A stretch of 64,000 bases of DNA from Flavobacterium sp. (GCA_030151255.1 JASLED010000002.1:57537-121536), one strand, 5' to 3'; shown: positions 44,872 to 54,597, counted from the first letter of the stretch. The notes: generated by a model from the sequence alone, not told the origin. Made by a program: numbers and translations.

Positions 44872-46182
44872 ATGACTAAACTAAGTAAAATATTCGCCTC
44901 AGTAGCGATATTCTCTTTTCTACTTGTTGGATGTTCTAGCAACGACGATGTGATTAGAAAAGATCCTGATCAAAAACAAACTGAAGTTGGTAAGCAACTA
45001 ACTTTTGAAGGAGATTACCAATATACACATGGAGGAAATCCAATTCCATTCTCTTTTACAAAAACAAAAATAGTTATGCTAATGTCGCAAATGACAGGAA
45101 GTAACCAAGAGGATGATGTTTACAACATTATTAAAGTTTATAAAAATGATCAAGATATTTTAAAAGTTGTAGCAAAACATGAAGCTGTTAGTGAATACAA
45201 AGCTTTCTACTTCAAAAATATCACAGAACCTTCTTTAGATATTAATATTGATTACACTTTTCCTTCAGAAATTGAAGCTATCGATGCAAAATATCCTTCT
45301 GCAGGAGCTATTACACCAGATCATACAAACAATACATTTGGTTGGTTAAAACTTACTAAGAAAACAGAAGTTGTTAACCCTATCAGTTTACCTGTACAAG
45401 GAAAATATATTTTCTCTCAGCAAGGACATACTTACTCGTACACTTTTGCTAACGACAAAATTAATTTCAATGATAGCTATGATATGAAAGTATTGCAGCA
45501 CAATACAATAACTAACAAAATACTACTGGAAGGTTTAGGAGATAAAGTAGGTACTTTTTACGTTATTCAGCTAAAAGATATCACGGCTACTACTGTTGAC
45601 ATTGCTAGAACTACTTATGGAGAAGCTGATGCAAAAGATAAAGCTCAAGCAGAATTTGCTTCTAGTTCAGAAATTCAAGGCGGAAGATTCTCTACCTATA
45701 CAAAAGAAAGTGCTATTCCTGCTTTTGCAGAACTAAAAGGAAACTATGTTTCTACTACAATTGGAGGGAACTTAGGATACTACCAATTTAATATGGGAGC
45801 TAATGACGAAGCATTCTTATTCATGGGGGATTTCAGTGGATCTGGAACCTTTAATGAAGGTGGAAAACTAAAGTTAAAAAGAGTTTTTGAAGACGAAAGC
45901 AAAGGACAAATCATTTTTGAAATTGTAGAATCTGCAGGATATTACAGCGGAAGAGAAGGTCAATTTTTAACTTTATATGCAAAAGATTACAAAGATGGAA
46001 CTAAAGCTACATTTGCTATTGCAACAAAAGGTGGTGTAACATCTATTTCTAGCAGCAAAGGAAATGTAATTGGCACAACATTAGAAGAAGCTAAAGCTTT
46101 ACCAGCACCAGATGCAATGAAAGTTTGGCAAGAAAACATGATGGAATATGCTCATGTTTGGATCTCTACAACAAAAAAATAA
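44872..46182 (+). CDS. lipoprotein of unknown function with three internal beta-rich repeats
   Basis: I do not recognise this 436-residue protein. It has a lipoprotein signal (lipobox LLVGC, Cys21, then SSNDD). Three segments look related. Each starts with Gly plus an aromatic strand: EGDYQYTHGGNPIPFSFT near residue 46, QGKYIFSQQGHTYSYTFA near 176, and KGNYVSTTIGGNLGYYQF near 289. The first two also share a distal block (AFYFKNITEPSLDIN and TFYVIQLKDITATTVDIA). A three-domain beta-sandwich or lipocalin-like surface lipoprotein is inferred. It is a single gene with its own promoter and terminator. Confidence 0.75.
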   Translation: MTKLSKIFASVAIFSFLLVGCSSNDDVIRKDPDQKQTEVGKQLTFEGDYQYTHGGNPIPFSFTKTKIVMLMSQMTGSNQEDDVYNIIKVYKNDQDILKVVAKHEAVSEYKAFYFKNITEPSLDINIDYTFPSEIEAIDAKYPSAGAITPDHTNNTFGWLKLTKKTEVVNPISLPVQGKYIFSQQGHTYSYTFANDKINFNDSYDMKVLQHNTITNKILLEGLGDKVGTFYVIQLKDITATTVDIARTTYGEADAKDKAQAEFASSSEIQGGRFSTYTKESAIPAFAELKGNYVSTTIGGNLGYYQFNMGANDEAFLFMGDFSGSGTFNEGGKLKLKRVFEDESKGQIIFEIVESAGYYSGREGQFLTLYAKDYKDGTKATFAIATKGGVTSISSSKGNVIGTTLEEAKALPAPDAMKVWQENMMEYAHVWISTTKK

Positions 46183-46207
46183 TTGTTTTCTATAGTTGTT
46201 AAATACG

Positions 46208-46241
46208 AAAAGGCTTTTGAAAAAATTTTCAAAAGCCTTTT
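46208..46241. terminator. bidirectional terminator between the lipoprotein gene and dgt
   Basis: A 16-bp perfect stem pairs AAAAGGCTTTTGAAAA (46208-46223) with TTTTCAAAAGCCTTTT (46226-46241); further T residues follow. It serves both converging genes. Confidence 0.9.
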
Positions 46242-46243
46242 TT

Positions 46244-47587
46244 TTATTTTGTAACTTTTATTGTATGATATAATTCTAATGCTTTACCATCTGTTAGCAT
46301 AGAAACAAAATGACAAACACTCATTAGCCTTTCATACAAACTATCTGTTTCTACAAGATAGCGCTCTGGCAATAATTTTAATATCAGTCCGTCATAATGA
46401 TTATCAATTCCATAATAGCGATTATTTGTAGCCGATATAAATCGATCTAATAACGTTTCTATAACTTGATAACCTATTATTTCTTTTTCAATTACTTCTT
46501 TACTCTGATAAACGTTGTTGATACTTACCGCTAAAATATCTTTCATTTGTGCGATATACGAACATTTTTCTGTCAATGCAAAAGGATAATCTCCTTCCAA
46601 AATACGCTCTTCATTTTCTATAAACAAACGCGTAACATCTTCTATTAAACTTCCTATTGCTAATGCACGTAAATAACTTACACGATCTTCTTTTGAACTT
46701 AACTGAGAATATTTTTGTGTGTTAATACTATTTTGAACAATCATTATTAGAAATTCTAACGCATGTTCTTCTGGAATCCATCCTAAATTAATTCCATCCT
46801 CAAAATCTGTAATTGTATAACAAATATCATCAGCAGCTTCAACTAAATACGCTAATGGATGACGATAAAATGCAACTTCAACTCTATCGTCTTTCATTAT
46901 CAATCCTAATTCTGAAGCTACATCAATAAACGTATCTTTATCTCCTTGAAAAAAACCGTATTTTTTATCAGATATATCTCTTGTTGGTTTTTTGGGCAAG
47001 CTTTCTTTTGGATATTTCATAAATGCACCTAAAGTTGCATATGAAATACGAAGACCACCTTCAATACCTGGACGTGATTTAGTTAATATAGAAAAACCGT
47101 TGGCATTTCCTTCAAAATCAATTAAATCTCGCCATTCTTTCTCGGTTAATTTATCTTTAAATTCTATCCCTTTTCCTCTTTTAAAAAAATCTCCTATTGC
47201 TTTTTCTCCAGAATGACCAAAAGGTGGATTTCCAATATCATGTGCCAAGGAAGCTGCAGCAACAATTGCTCCAAAATCATTTACAGTATAGCCATATTCT
47301 TCTGCTAAATAATTGTATTTCTGCAACAATTTTTCTCCTACATTTCTTCCTAAAGAACGTCCAACAACCGATACTTCTAAGCTGTGAGTAAGTCTTGTAT
47401 GAACAAAATCTGTTTTTGATAACGGAATTACTTGCGTTTTATCTTGTAAACTACGAAATGGTGATGAAAAAACGATTCGATCATAATCTACTTCAAAACC
47501 AATTCTTGTTTGACTTTCATCTAAACGATTTCTAACAAAAGTGTCTCCAAATTTCTTTAAAGACAGCAATTTTTCCCATTTCATCAT
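46244..47587 (-). CDS. dgt: deoxyguanosinetriphosphate triphosphohydrolase (dGTPase)
   Basis: An HD-domain dNTP triphosphohydrolase of the Dgt family, which hydrolyses dGTP to deoxyguanosine and triphosphate. The 447-residue protein has FRSLQDKTQVIPL, TRLTHSLEVSVVGRSLG, the HD motif LAHDIGNPPFGHSGEKAI, and LVEAADDICYTITDFEDG, all typical. The second Met (47584) may be the true start, giving MKWEKLLSLKKFGD. It begins 28 bp after an AAA ATPase gene on the same strand. Confidence 0.94.
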   Translation of the reverse strand: MMKWEKLLSLKKFGDTFVRNRLDESQTRIGFEVDYDRIVFSSPFRSLQDKTQVIPLSKTDFVHTRLTHSLEVSVVGRSLGRNVGEKLLQKYNYLAEEYGYTVNDFGAIVAAASLAHDIGNPPFGHSGEKAIGDFFKRGKGIEFKDKLTEKEWRDLIDFEGNANGFSILTKSRPGIEGGLRISYATLGAFMKYPKESLPKKPTRDISDKKYGFFQGDKDTFIDVASELGLIMKDDRVEVAFYRHPLAYLVEAADDICYTITDFEDGINLGWIPEEHALEFLIMIVQNSINTQKYSQLSSKEDRVSYLRALAIGSLIEDVTRLFIENEERILEGDYPFALTEKCSYIAQMKDILAVSINNVYQSKEVIEKEIIGYQVIETLLDRFISATNNRYYGIDNHYDGLILKLLPERYLVETDSLYERLMSVCHFVSMLTDGKALELYHTIKVTK

Positions 47588-47615
47588 ACGTAAAATCTTT
47601 TTCCTATGAAGGATA

Positions 47616-48314
47616 TTAATTTATTTGATTTTCTAAAATATTATCTTTTATTCTACGTATTACATAATCTTTTACTTCGGCAAAAGATTTGTTGTAAATA
47701 CGCTCTATATTTATTGTAAACTCAGATGGATATTTACTAAATAAGTTTTCATAATACACATCTAACGCTTTTTGATTTGGATTGGTATATTCTAACTTTA
47801 ACTCAAATCTGCGAACCAAAGCTTCATCAATCATTTCAATTTGATTGGTTGCAGCTATTAAAATTGACTTTTGAGGAAGATAATCTAACAGTTGTAAAAT
47901 AGAGTTTACCACTCGCTTCATCTCACTGTTATCTTTATTATCAAAATTGCGAATCAAACCCAACGAATCAAATTCATCAAAAAACAATACAGCACTTTCA
48001 TATTGTACTTCTTTAAACAAACTTTCAATATTCTTGGCAGTTTCGCCCAATTTTGAAGAGATAATTGACGCTAAATTTACAATGATTAATTTTTTATTTA
48101 AATGCTTTGCAATCGCTTTTGCAGTCATAGTTTTTCCGCAACCTGTTTTTCCGTACAGTAAAATTTTATTACTCAAGGGTAAATTGTATTTCAACAAAAT
48201 TTCTCGGTATTTATACTCTTTCAAAAAACGATTTAACTCTTTTGATATTTCTTCAGAAAAAACAACATCTTCTAGCTGAATATCGCTTCTATCGATATAA
48301 TATAAAGAACTCAT
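47616..48314 (-). CDS. small AAA-family ATPase
   Basis: A 232-residue protein that is essentially one classical AAA module. Walker A is GKTGCGKT (residues 55-62), Walker B is VLFFDE (Asp113, Glu114), sensor 1 is Asn157 (AATNQ), and the Arg-finger region is VRRFE (168-169), resembling the FtsH/Cdc48 AAA class. There is no transmembrane segment, protease domain or clear substrate-binding domain beyond about 50 N-terminal residues. A remodelling or unfolding role is possible; its target is unknown. It appears co-transcribed with dgt. Confidence 0.85.
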   Translation of the reverse strand: MSSLYYIDRSDIQLEDVVFSEEISKELNRFLKEYKYREILLKYNLPLSNKILLYGKTGCGKTMTAKAIAKHLNKKLIIVNLASIISSKLGETAKNIESLFKEVQYESAVLFFDEFDSLGLIRNFDNKDNSEMKRVVNSILQLLDYLPQKSILIAATNQIEMIDEALVRRFELKLEYTNPNQKALDVYYENLFSKYPSEFTINIERIYNKSFAEVKDYVIRRIKDNILENQIN

Positions 48315-48345
48315 ACACTTTAAACAAATGACGGATTAATGAACG

Positions 48346-48374
48346 CAAATATAAGTCAAAAACAATGGAACAAC
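48346..48374 (-). promoter_or_regulatory. candidate promoter of the AAA-dgt operon
   Basis: On the minus strand: GTTG (48374-48371), a 17-bp spacer and TATATTTG (48353-48346), 31 bp before the AAA gene start. It is a good match to the Bacteroidota consensus. Confidence 0.55.
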
Positions 48375-48421
48375 CTTTTATTCTATATTAAAAATGATAC
48401 TTCTTAGATTAAATTATTTCA

Positions 48422-49342
48422 TTAAAATAAAGGTTGGCGCCCGTGTTTTGAAGGTAATTCACTTCCTTTGTATAATATCAAAACAATAGTCATGCCAACA
48501 TTGATTATTGGAAAAAGTGTTAAAAATGTCCAAAAACCCTTCCAACCAATATCGTGTAATCTTCTAGAAGAACACATCATAAATGCATAAATGGCCATAA
48601 CATAACACAATGAAATAATTTCTTCCGAATGCTCATTTTCGCTAAATTTGAGAATACATAATATCAAAAACACTAAAATAACCGCTATTCTTAACAGATA
48701 ATCTTTTCTTGAACTACGCCCAAATGGAGCAATAAAACCAATTCCCCAAGGCATTGCATTTTCATAAACAACATCTTTTTCATTTCGAATTTCTTGTTCC
48801 GTAATAGAAAATTCTGTTCCATTCCGTATCACAATTTTCTTTCTTGCAACAGTAGAAGAATAGCTATTTTTTGCAATTAATTCAAATGTAATTTCTTTTG
48901 TATCCCATTTTTTTATCTTGTAACGAATTTGTCCTTTTTCCGCATCAACATAACCAAATGGAAAAATTTGAATAAACTCAGCATTTTTACAATTCCAAGT
49001 CAATAAAACATGATCTCCTACAAAATAAAAGGTTTGATTGCAATGAAAATCTACTATTCTCGGACCATAATCTGGTGTGTAACTTTTTGTTGTTGATTGC
49101 TGATAAGTATTTGAATTATTGTTTGGATTAGACAACGACTCATCATAATAACTTCTACTAACTGGATTACCTAATACTTCATATGCCTCTACAATTTGAT
49201 AAAATCGAGTTAAGTAAATACTATTTCCATTGTTTTTATCGGGATGATAAAGTTTAGACAGTCGTCTAAAGTTCTGTTTTATTTCTTCTTGAGAAGCAGA
49301 TGGATTTATTTCTAATACTTGATAATACTTCATGAAAAACAA
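48422..49342 (-). CDS. J-domain protein fused to a DUF805 membrane domain
   Basis: A 306-residue fusion. Residues 4-65 are a J-domain (YYQVLEINPSASQEEIKQNF, HPD at 33-35), which stimulates DnaK ATPase. Residues 90-195 or so are a beta-rich region of uncertain type. The C-terminal part from about 215 has three to four transmembrane helices and the DUF805 signature SSRRLHDIGWKGFWTFL ending in KHGRQPLF. A membrane-tethered Hsp70 co-chaperone is inferred. Met4 (49333) may be the real start. A 107-bp gap separates it from the AAA gene. Confidence 0.85.
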   Translation of the reverse strand: MFFMKYYQVLEINPSASQEEIKQNFRRLSKLYHPDKNNGNSIYLTRFYQIVEAYEVLGNPVSRSYYDESLSNPNNNSNTYQQSTTKSYTPDYGPRIVDFHCNQTFYFVGDHVLLTWNCKNAEFIQIFPFGYVDAEKGQIRYKIKKWDTKEITFELIAKNSYSSTVARKKIVIRNGTEFSITEQEIRNEKDVVYENAMPWGIGFIAPFGRSSRKDYLLRIAVILVFLILCILKFSENEHSEEIISLCYVMAIYAFMMCSSRRLHDIGWKGFWTFLTLFPIINVGMTIVLILYKGSELPSKHGRQPLF

Positions 49343-49400
49343 CGTGTCTTATTGGCTTTAATGTAGCAATATAATCAATAAAACATCAATTTGAGGAAAT

Positions 49401-49433
49401 AAAAAAGGCAAAAGAAAATCTTTTGCCTTTTTT
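49401..49433 (-). terminator. terminator after sucB
   Basis: A 15-bp perfect stem pairs AAAAAAGGCAAAAGA (49401-49415) with TCTTTTGCCTTTTTT (49419-49433) around an AAA loop. It lies between the sucB stop and the start of the J-domain gene. Confidence 0.88.
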
Positions 49434-49451
49434 ATTTATAAGATAATAGAA

Positions 49452-50666
49452 CTACAGTTCTAATGCTTTTTTAGGATTGTTATCCATCAATAATTCAGCT
49501 GGATTTTCTAAAGCTTCTTTAATAGCAACCAAGAATCCTACAGACTCACGGCCATCAATAATACGGTGATCATAAGACAATGCTAAATACATCATTGGAT
49601 GAATTTCAACATTACCATTTACAGCAATTGGTCGCTCAATAATATTGTGCATTCCTAAAATTGCTGATTGTGGAGGGTTGATAATTGGAGTTGATAACAT
49701 CGACCCGAATACACCACCATTTGTGATTGTAAATGTACCACCTGTCATTTCGTCAACAGTAATTTGTCCGTCACGAGCTCTTAAAGCTAAGCGTTTAATT
49801 TCTGCTTCAACTCCACGGAAAGACAATAACTCAGCATTTCTTACCACTGGTACCATTAATCCTTTTGGACCAGATACTGCAATTGAAATATCACAGAAGT
49901 CAAATTTAATTTGCTCTTGACCATCGATCATAGAGTTAACATCTGGATATAATTCTAATGCACGAGTAACAGCTTTAGTAAAGAAAGACATAAAACCTAA
50001 ACCTACTCCATGTCTAGCTTTGAATGCATCTTTATATTCGTTTCTTAATTTATTTACGTTTGTTAGATTTACTTCATTGAAAGTAGTTAACATTGCTGTT
50101 GTATTTTTAGCCTCAACTAAACGCTCAGCTACTTTACGACGCAACATAGACATTTTCTTACGCTCTTCTCCTCTTGGTCCTCCTGTTGGTGTACCCATAG
50201 AAGCTTTAGCATTTAATGCATCTTCTTTAGTAATTCTACCGTCTTTACCAGTACCAGATACAGTAGCTGCGCTAATGTTTTTCTCGTCTAAAATCTTTTT
50301 AGCTGCCGGAGAAGCTGTTCCTGTTGCATAAGTAGTTGTAGCTACTGGTGCAGGCTCAACTTTTGGAGTTTCTGCTTTTGGAGCTTCCTCAACTGGTTTA
50401 GCTGAAGCACCTCCTGCAGGTTTTGCAGCGCTCATATCGATTAAACATACTACCTGACCTACTGCAACTGCATCACCCTCTTCTGCTTTTAAAGTGATAA
50501 TACCACTTTCTTCAGCTGGTAATTCTAAAGTTGCTTTATCTGAATCTACTTCAGCAATAGCTTGGTCTTTCTCAACGTAATCTCCGTCTTTTACCAACCA
50601 AGTAGCGATTTCAACTTCAGTAATTGACTCTCCTGGTGAAGGAACTTTCATTTCTAAGATGCTCAT
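49452..50666 (-). CDS. sucB: dihydrolipoyllysine-residue succinyltransferase (2-oxoglutarate dehydrogenase E2)
   Basis: The E2 core of 2-oxoglutarate dehydrogenase in the TCA cycle. The 404-residue protein has a lipoyl domain (residues 1-76, lipoyl-Lys44 in [11 protein letters not shown]), an Ala/Pro-rich linker, a peripheral subunit-binding domain ([25 protein letters not shown]), and the catalytic domain with the HxxxDG motif at His367-Asp371 ([10 protein letters not shown]). It follows sucA by 47 bp, the standard pair. Confidence 0.96.
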   Translation of the reverse strand: MSILEMKVPSPGESITEVEIATWLVKDGDYVEKDQAIAEVDSDKATLELPAEESGIITLKAEEGDAVAVGQVVCLIDMSAAKPAGGASAKPVEEAPKAETPKVEPAPVATTTYATGTASPAAKKILDEKNISAATVSGTGKDGRITKEDALNAKASMGTPTGGPRGEERKKMSMLRRKVAERLVEAKNTTAMLTTFNEVNLTNVNKLRNEYKDAFKARHGVGLGFMSFFTKAVTRALELYPDVNSMIDGQEQIKFDFCDISIAVSGPKGLMVPVVRNAELLSFRGVEAEIKRLALRARDGQITVDEMTGGTFTITNGGVFGSMLSTPIINPPQSAILGMHNIIERPIAVNGNVEIHPMMYLALSYDHRIIDGRESVGFLVAIKEALENPAELLMDNNPKKALEL

Positions 50667-50713
50667 CTCTATATTTTTTATTGAATATTGTTATGTAAAA
50701 ATACTGTTTTTTA

Positions 50714-53485
50714 TTATAAGTTTTTATTAAAAACTTTTTCAATTGCGTTAGCATAACGCTTTTTAGAACGTGTTGAACTTCCTGATGCTGGTGCGCTATA
50801 TGCTTTGTTTCCAGCATAACGCAATGGCTTCATATCAAAATTCATCAACATGTATGAGTATGCTCCCATATTCTTAGGTTCTTCCTGTGCCCAAACAAAA
50901 TCATCTGCATTAGGATAAGAAGCAATTACCTCTTTTATTTGCTCTACAGGCAATGGGAATAATTGCTCTATACGTACAAAAGCAATATCATCTCTTCCTA
51001 ATTCTTCGCGTTTAGCAACTAAATCATAATAGAATTTACCTGAACAGAATACCAGCGATTTTACTTTAGCTTTATCTGCAGCTACATCATCAATTACATA
51101 TTGGAATTTACCATCTGTAAATTCTTTCACAGACGATGTTGCTAATGGATTTCTCAACAAACTCTTAGGCGACATAACAATTAATGGTTTTCTAAAATTA
51201 GTTACCATTTGTCTTCTCATCATATGGAAGAAGTTTGCCGGTGTAGTACAGTTAGCTACATACATATTATGCTCTGCACACAATTGTAAATATCTTTCTA
51301 AACGTGCTGACGAGTGTTCTGCACCTTGATTTTCATAACCATGAGGCAATAACATTACAATACCGTTTTGACTATTCCATTTATCTTCTGCAGCAGAAAT
51401 ATATTGATCTAACATAATTTGAGCTCCGTTAGAGAAATCTCCAAATTGCGCTTCCCAAATAGTTAATGTTTTTGGATTTGTTAATGCATATCCATATTCA
51501 AAACCTAATACTGCGTATTCAGCCAATAATGAATTGAAAATTCTCAACTGTCCGTTTTGATGTTTTAACTGATTTAATAGAATGATCATTTCTTCTGTAT
51601 CTTCTGTTTTTACAACAGCATGACGGTGAGAGAAAGTTCCACGCTCAACATCTTGACCAGACATACGTACGTCAAAACCATCAGTTAATAATGAACCATA
51701 AGCTAACAATTCACCCATTGCCCAATCTAACTTATCATTTTCGAAGAACATTGCTCTACGATCTCCAATAAGTCTTGTTACTTTACTGATGAATTTTTTT
51801 CCTTCTGGCAATTTTGTGATTACCTCAGCAATTTCTGTAAGTTCTTCTTTAGATACCTTTGTATCATAATCAGCCACCATTGCTTTTTCATCAACAATTT
51901 TAAAATCAGCCCAATTCTCTTTCATAAAAGTTCTAATTTTAACGAACTCTTTTTGACGAGAAGTTTGTAGATCTTGCTCTAAAATATCTTTATATTGTTG
52001 TTCTAACTCTTTAACGAATCCTTCATCAACAATTTTATCTTCTAATAATCGTGCGTTATAAATATTACGCGCATTTGGATGCTTAGCAATTAATTTATAA
52101 AGAATTGGCTGTGTAAATTTAGGCTCATCACCTTCATTGTGTCCATATTTACGATATCCTACAATATCAATAAACACATCTCTACCAAACGTCATTCTAT
52201 AATCCAAAGCAAATAAGAAAGCTCTTACTGCTGCTTCTGTATCATCAGCATTTACGTGTAATACTGGACAAGCTGTAACTTTAGCGATGTCTGTAGAATA
52301 AGTTGACGAACGTCCGTCTGTGAAGTTTGTTGTAAAACCAACTTGGTTATTTAATACAACGTGAATTGTACCTCCTGTTTTATAACCTCTTAACTGAGCC
52401 ATTTGTACAATTTCGTAAACAATTCCTTGTCCTGAAATTGCAGCATCTCCGTGTAAAGCAATTGGTAATACTTTACTTGGGGCATCAGTATAAACTGTAT
52501 CTTGTTTTGCTCTTGTAATTCCTTCGATTACCGCTCCAACTGTTTCTAAGTGAGATGGATTTGGAGTAAGATTTACATGAATCTCTTTTCCAGAACGAGT
52601 TGTACGAGTAGATGATAAACCTAAGTGATATTTAACATCACCGTCAAATCCTTCTACAGCATCATAATCTTTTCCATCAAATTCAGAAAAAATTTCTTGT
52701 GCTGGTTTTTTGAAAACATTAGCTAAAACGTTTAATCTACCTCTGTGAGCCATTCCTACAACAATGTCTTCAACACCATTCTCTGCTGCTGCCTCTATTA
52801 AAAAGTCCATCGCAGGAATTGCTGCTTCTAAACCTTCTAAAGAGAAACGTTTTTGGCCTACATATTTTGTATTTAAGAAGTTTTCGAAAGAAACTGCTTC
52901 GATTAACTTATGTAAAATTTCTTTTTTATCTTCATTAGAAAATTTAGCTCCTGGTCTTTCAAAATGTTCTTGAATCCAAGCTACTTCATTTTCATCAGTA
53001 ATATATTTGTATTCGATACCTAAAGTAGAACAGTAAATTTTATCTAATTGATCTACAATTTGGTTTAATGTTGAAGCTGGCAACTGAAGTGTTCGTGCTG
53101 CTTCGAAAGTTGTATTTAAATCAGCAGAACTTAATCCAAATTTTTCTAAACTCAAATCTGGGTGAACAACTCTTCTTTCTCTTAATGGATTAGTCTTTGT
53201 TAATAAATGACCATATACTCTATATCCATCAATAAGATTTAATACTGCAAATTCCTTCTGAATTTTTTCAATTTTAGCTGAATCATTTACGTTTACAGTA
53301 CTTCCTGTTGAGTATGCCTGAGACAATTGCTCTACAGGCCCACCACTATATTCATTTGCAAAATCAAAACCTTGAAAAAAAGCTCTCCAGCTTGGTTCTA
53401 CGCTGTCTGGACTTTCTAAATATTGATCATACAAGTCTGCAAAAAAAGCAGTGTGTGCCGCGTTTAAAAAGGAAAATCTATCCAT
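50714..53485 (-). CDS. sucA: 2-oxoglutarate dehydrogenase E1 component
   Basis: The thiamine diphosphate-dependent E1 subunit, which decarboxylates 2-oxoglutarate. The 923-residue protein shows the N-terminal E2-contact segment (FFADLYDQYLESPDSVEPSW), MAHRGRLNVLANVFKKP, the cofactor motif GDAAISGQGIVYE with LNNQVGFTT, and the C-terminal transketolase-like part (VLGFEYGYALTNPKTLTIWE; LLPHGYENQGAEHSSARLER). All parts are intact. The promoter candidate lies about 40 bp upstream. Confidence 0.97.
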   Translation of the reverse strand: MDRFSFLNAAHTAFFADLYDQYLESPDSVEPSWRAFFQGFDFANEYSGGPVEQLSQAYSTGSTVNVNDSAKIEKIQKEFAVLNLIDGYRVYGHLLTKTNPLRERRVVHPDLSLEKFGLSSADLNTTFEAARTLQLPASTLNQIVDQLDKIYCSTLGIEYKYITDENEVAWIQEHFERPGAKFSNEDKKEILHKLIEAVSFENFLNTKYVGQKRFSLEGLEAAIPAMDFLIEAAAENGVEDIVVGMAHRGRLNVLANVFKKPAQEIFSEFDGKDYDAVEGFDGDVKYHLGLSSTRTTRSGKEIHVNLTPNPSHLETVGAVIEGITRAKQDTVYTDAPSKVLPIALHGDAAISGQGIVYEIVQMAQLRGYKTGGTIHVVLNNQVGFTTNFTDGRSSTYSTDIAKVTACPVLHVNADDTEAAVRAFLFALDYRMTFGRDVFIDIVGYRKYGHNEGDEPKFTQPILYKLIAKHPNARNIYNARLLEDKIVDEGFVKELEQQYKDILEQDLQTSRQKEFVKIRTFMKENWADFKIVDEKAMVADYDTKVSKEELTEIAEVITKLPEGKKFISKVTRLIGDRRAMFFENDKLDWAMGELLAYGSLLTDGFDVRMSGQDVERGTFSHRHAVVKTEDTEEMIILLNQLKHQNGQLRIFNSLLAEYAVLGFEYGYALTNPKTLTIWEAQFGDFSNGAQIMLDQYISAAEDKWNSQNGIVMLLPHGYENQGAEHSSARLERYLQLCAEHNMYVANCTTPANFFHMMRRQMVTNFRKPLIVMSPKSLLRNPLATSSVKEFTDGKFQYVIDDVAADKAKVKSLVFCSGKFYYDLVAKREELGRDDIAFVRIEQLFPLPVEQIKEVIASYPNADDFVWAQEEPKNMGAYSYMLMNFDMKPLRYAGNKAYSAPASGSSTRSKKRYANAIEKVFNKNL

Positions 53486-53524
53486 AATTTTCGTCTACTG
53501 ACCTTTTGATTAAATTTATAACTA

Positions 53525-53532
53525 CAAAAATA
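53525..53532 (-). promoter_or_regulatory. candidate sucAB promoter -7 element
   Basis: The minus strand reads TATTTTTG, an exact TAnnTTTG match, about 40 bp before the sucA start. The nearby TTTG gives only a 14-bp spacer, so the -33 element is uncertain. Confidence 0.4.
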
Positions 53533-53600
53533 CAACTCTTTGATTACAAAAGTATAAACTTTTTCTTATTTTTATCTCACAATAATTTCATAAAACACAA

Positions 53601-54182
53601 ATGAGACGAATTAATTTCAAAAAAACCGCTACTTTTATAACTTATTCATTTTTTTTACTATTCAATTTTCCAAATTTCGCACAAGAAGGCGGAAATAATA
53701 TTAAAAATTACGATTCTGCCAAAAAATGGAGATTTGGTGGTGGCTTCGGATTGGGCATTGGCAGTGGTTACACCGACGTTATGCTTGCTCCAAGTGCCTT
53801 ATACGATGTAAATCCGTACCTTAGCTTGGGTGTTGGAATACAAGGCAGTTATATAAATAGCAAAAACCGTTCCTTTTATATCAATTCTATATCCGAATAT
53901 AGCTCATGGATTTACGGCGGAAGTTTAATTGCAATTTCTAATCCAATTCCTGAATTACAATTATCTGTAGAATTAGAACAATTACGAGTAAATAACATAT
54001 ATACTTATAAGGACAAAGATTTATCTAAAGATCATCATGATTTTTGGAATACTGCCTTGTTTTTAGGTGCTGGTTATAATTCAGGTTCTGTAACCGTAGG
54101 AGTTAGATATAATGTTTTGTATAAATCTAAAGATATGGTTTATGGCAGTCCGTTTATGCCATTTATAAGAGTATATTTCTAA
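53601..54182 (+). CDS. small outer-membrane beta-barrel protein next to sucA
   Basis: A 193-residue protein with a signal peptide (cleavage near PNFAQEG, residue 28) and a run of amphipathic, Gly- and aromatic-rich strands (WRFGGGFGLGIGSGYTDV, YLSLGVGIQGSYI, ALFLGAGYNSGSVTVGVRY) ending in PFIRVYF, the terminal Phe typical of outer-membrane barrels. Homologues in Flavobacteria are often labelled alpha-ketoglutarate decarboxylase, apparently because of their position next to sucA; nothing here supports such an enzyme. The function is unknown. Confidence 0.75.
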   Translation: MRRINFKKTATFITYSFFLLFNFPNFAQEGGNNIKNYDSAKKWRFGGGFGLGIGSGYTDVMLAPSALYDVNPYLSLGVGIQGSYINSKNRSFYINSISEYSSWIYGGSLIAISNPIPELQLSVELEQLRVNNIYTYKDKDLSKDHHDFWNTALFLGAGYNSGSVTVGVRYNVLYKSKDMVYGSPFMPFIRVYF

Positions 54183-54200
54183 AATTTTGCAAAAACATAT

Positions 54201-54247
54201 AAAACAAAAAACTCCGATTGAGAATTTCAATCGGAGTTTTTTGTTTT
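54201..54247. terminator. bidirectional terminator between the beta-barrel gene and the 114-residue gene
   Basis: A 21-bp perfect stem (54201-54221 with 54227-54247, core ACTCCGATTGA with TCAATCGGAGT) encloses the loop GAATT. It is the longest perfect stem I see in the window. Confidence 0.93.
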
Positions 54248-54249
54248 TA

Positions 54250-54594
54250 TTATAAGGTGCTTTTAAAATACACTTTCTGAAATTCTCTTTTTACAACCAA
54301 ATAGGTCAGCTGTTCTAAATAAGTTGTCATATCTGATTGACTAATGGCAATAATATCTTGTTCTGCAATATCGATTCGATATAATAAAGGAGACATTTTA
54401 TTTGGCGAATAAGAAATAATTCTTTCCAATTCTATTTGTACTTGTTCTACTAATTCTACAGGAGTTTGCCCAGTAAACAAAACATCATCGCCAATACTAA
54501 TTTTAAAATCTTTAGTTAATTGCTCTGATAGCAATTGAAAAAGCGAACTATTGTTTGACAACTTATTCTCTAAGAAGTTTACCGTATTACTCAT
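54250..54594 (-). CDS. hypothetical protein downstream of the polyprenyl synthetase
   Basis: A 114-residue soluble protein I cannot assign. It appears largely helical at its start (FLENKLSNNSSLFQLLSEQL) and contains ISIGDDVLFTGQTPVELVEQ and LLYRIDIAEQDI. There is no signal peptide or cofactor motif. It starts 3 bp after the stop of the polyprenyl synthetase gene, so translational coupling is likely. A small conserved Flavobacteria-type accessory protein is an inference from context. Confidence 0.7.
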   Translation of the reverse strand: MSNTVNFLENKLSNNSSLFQLLSEQLTKDFKISIGDDVLFTGQTPVELVEQVQIELERIISYSPNKMSPLLYRIDIAEQDIIAISQSDMTTYLEQLTYLVVKREFQKVYFKSTL

Positions 54595-54597
54595 ATT

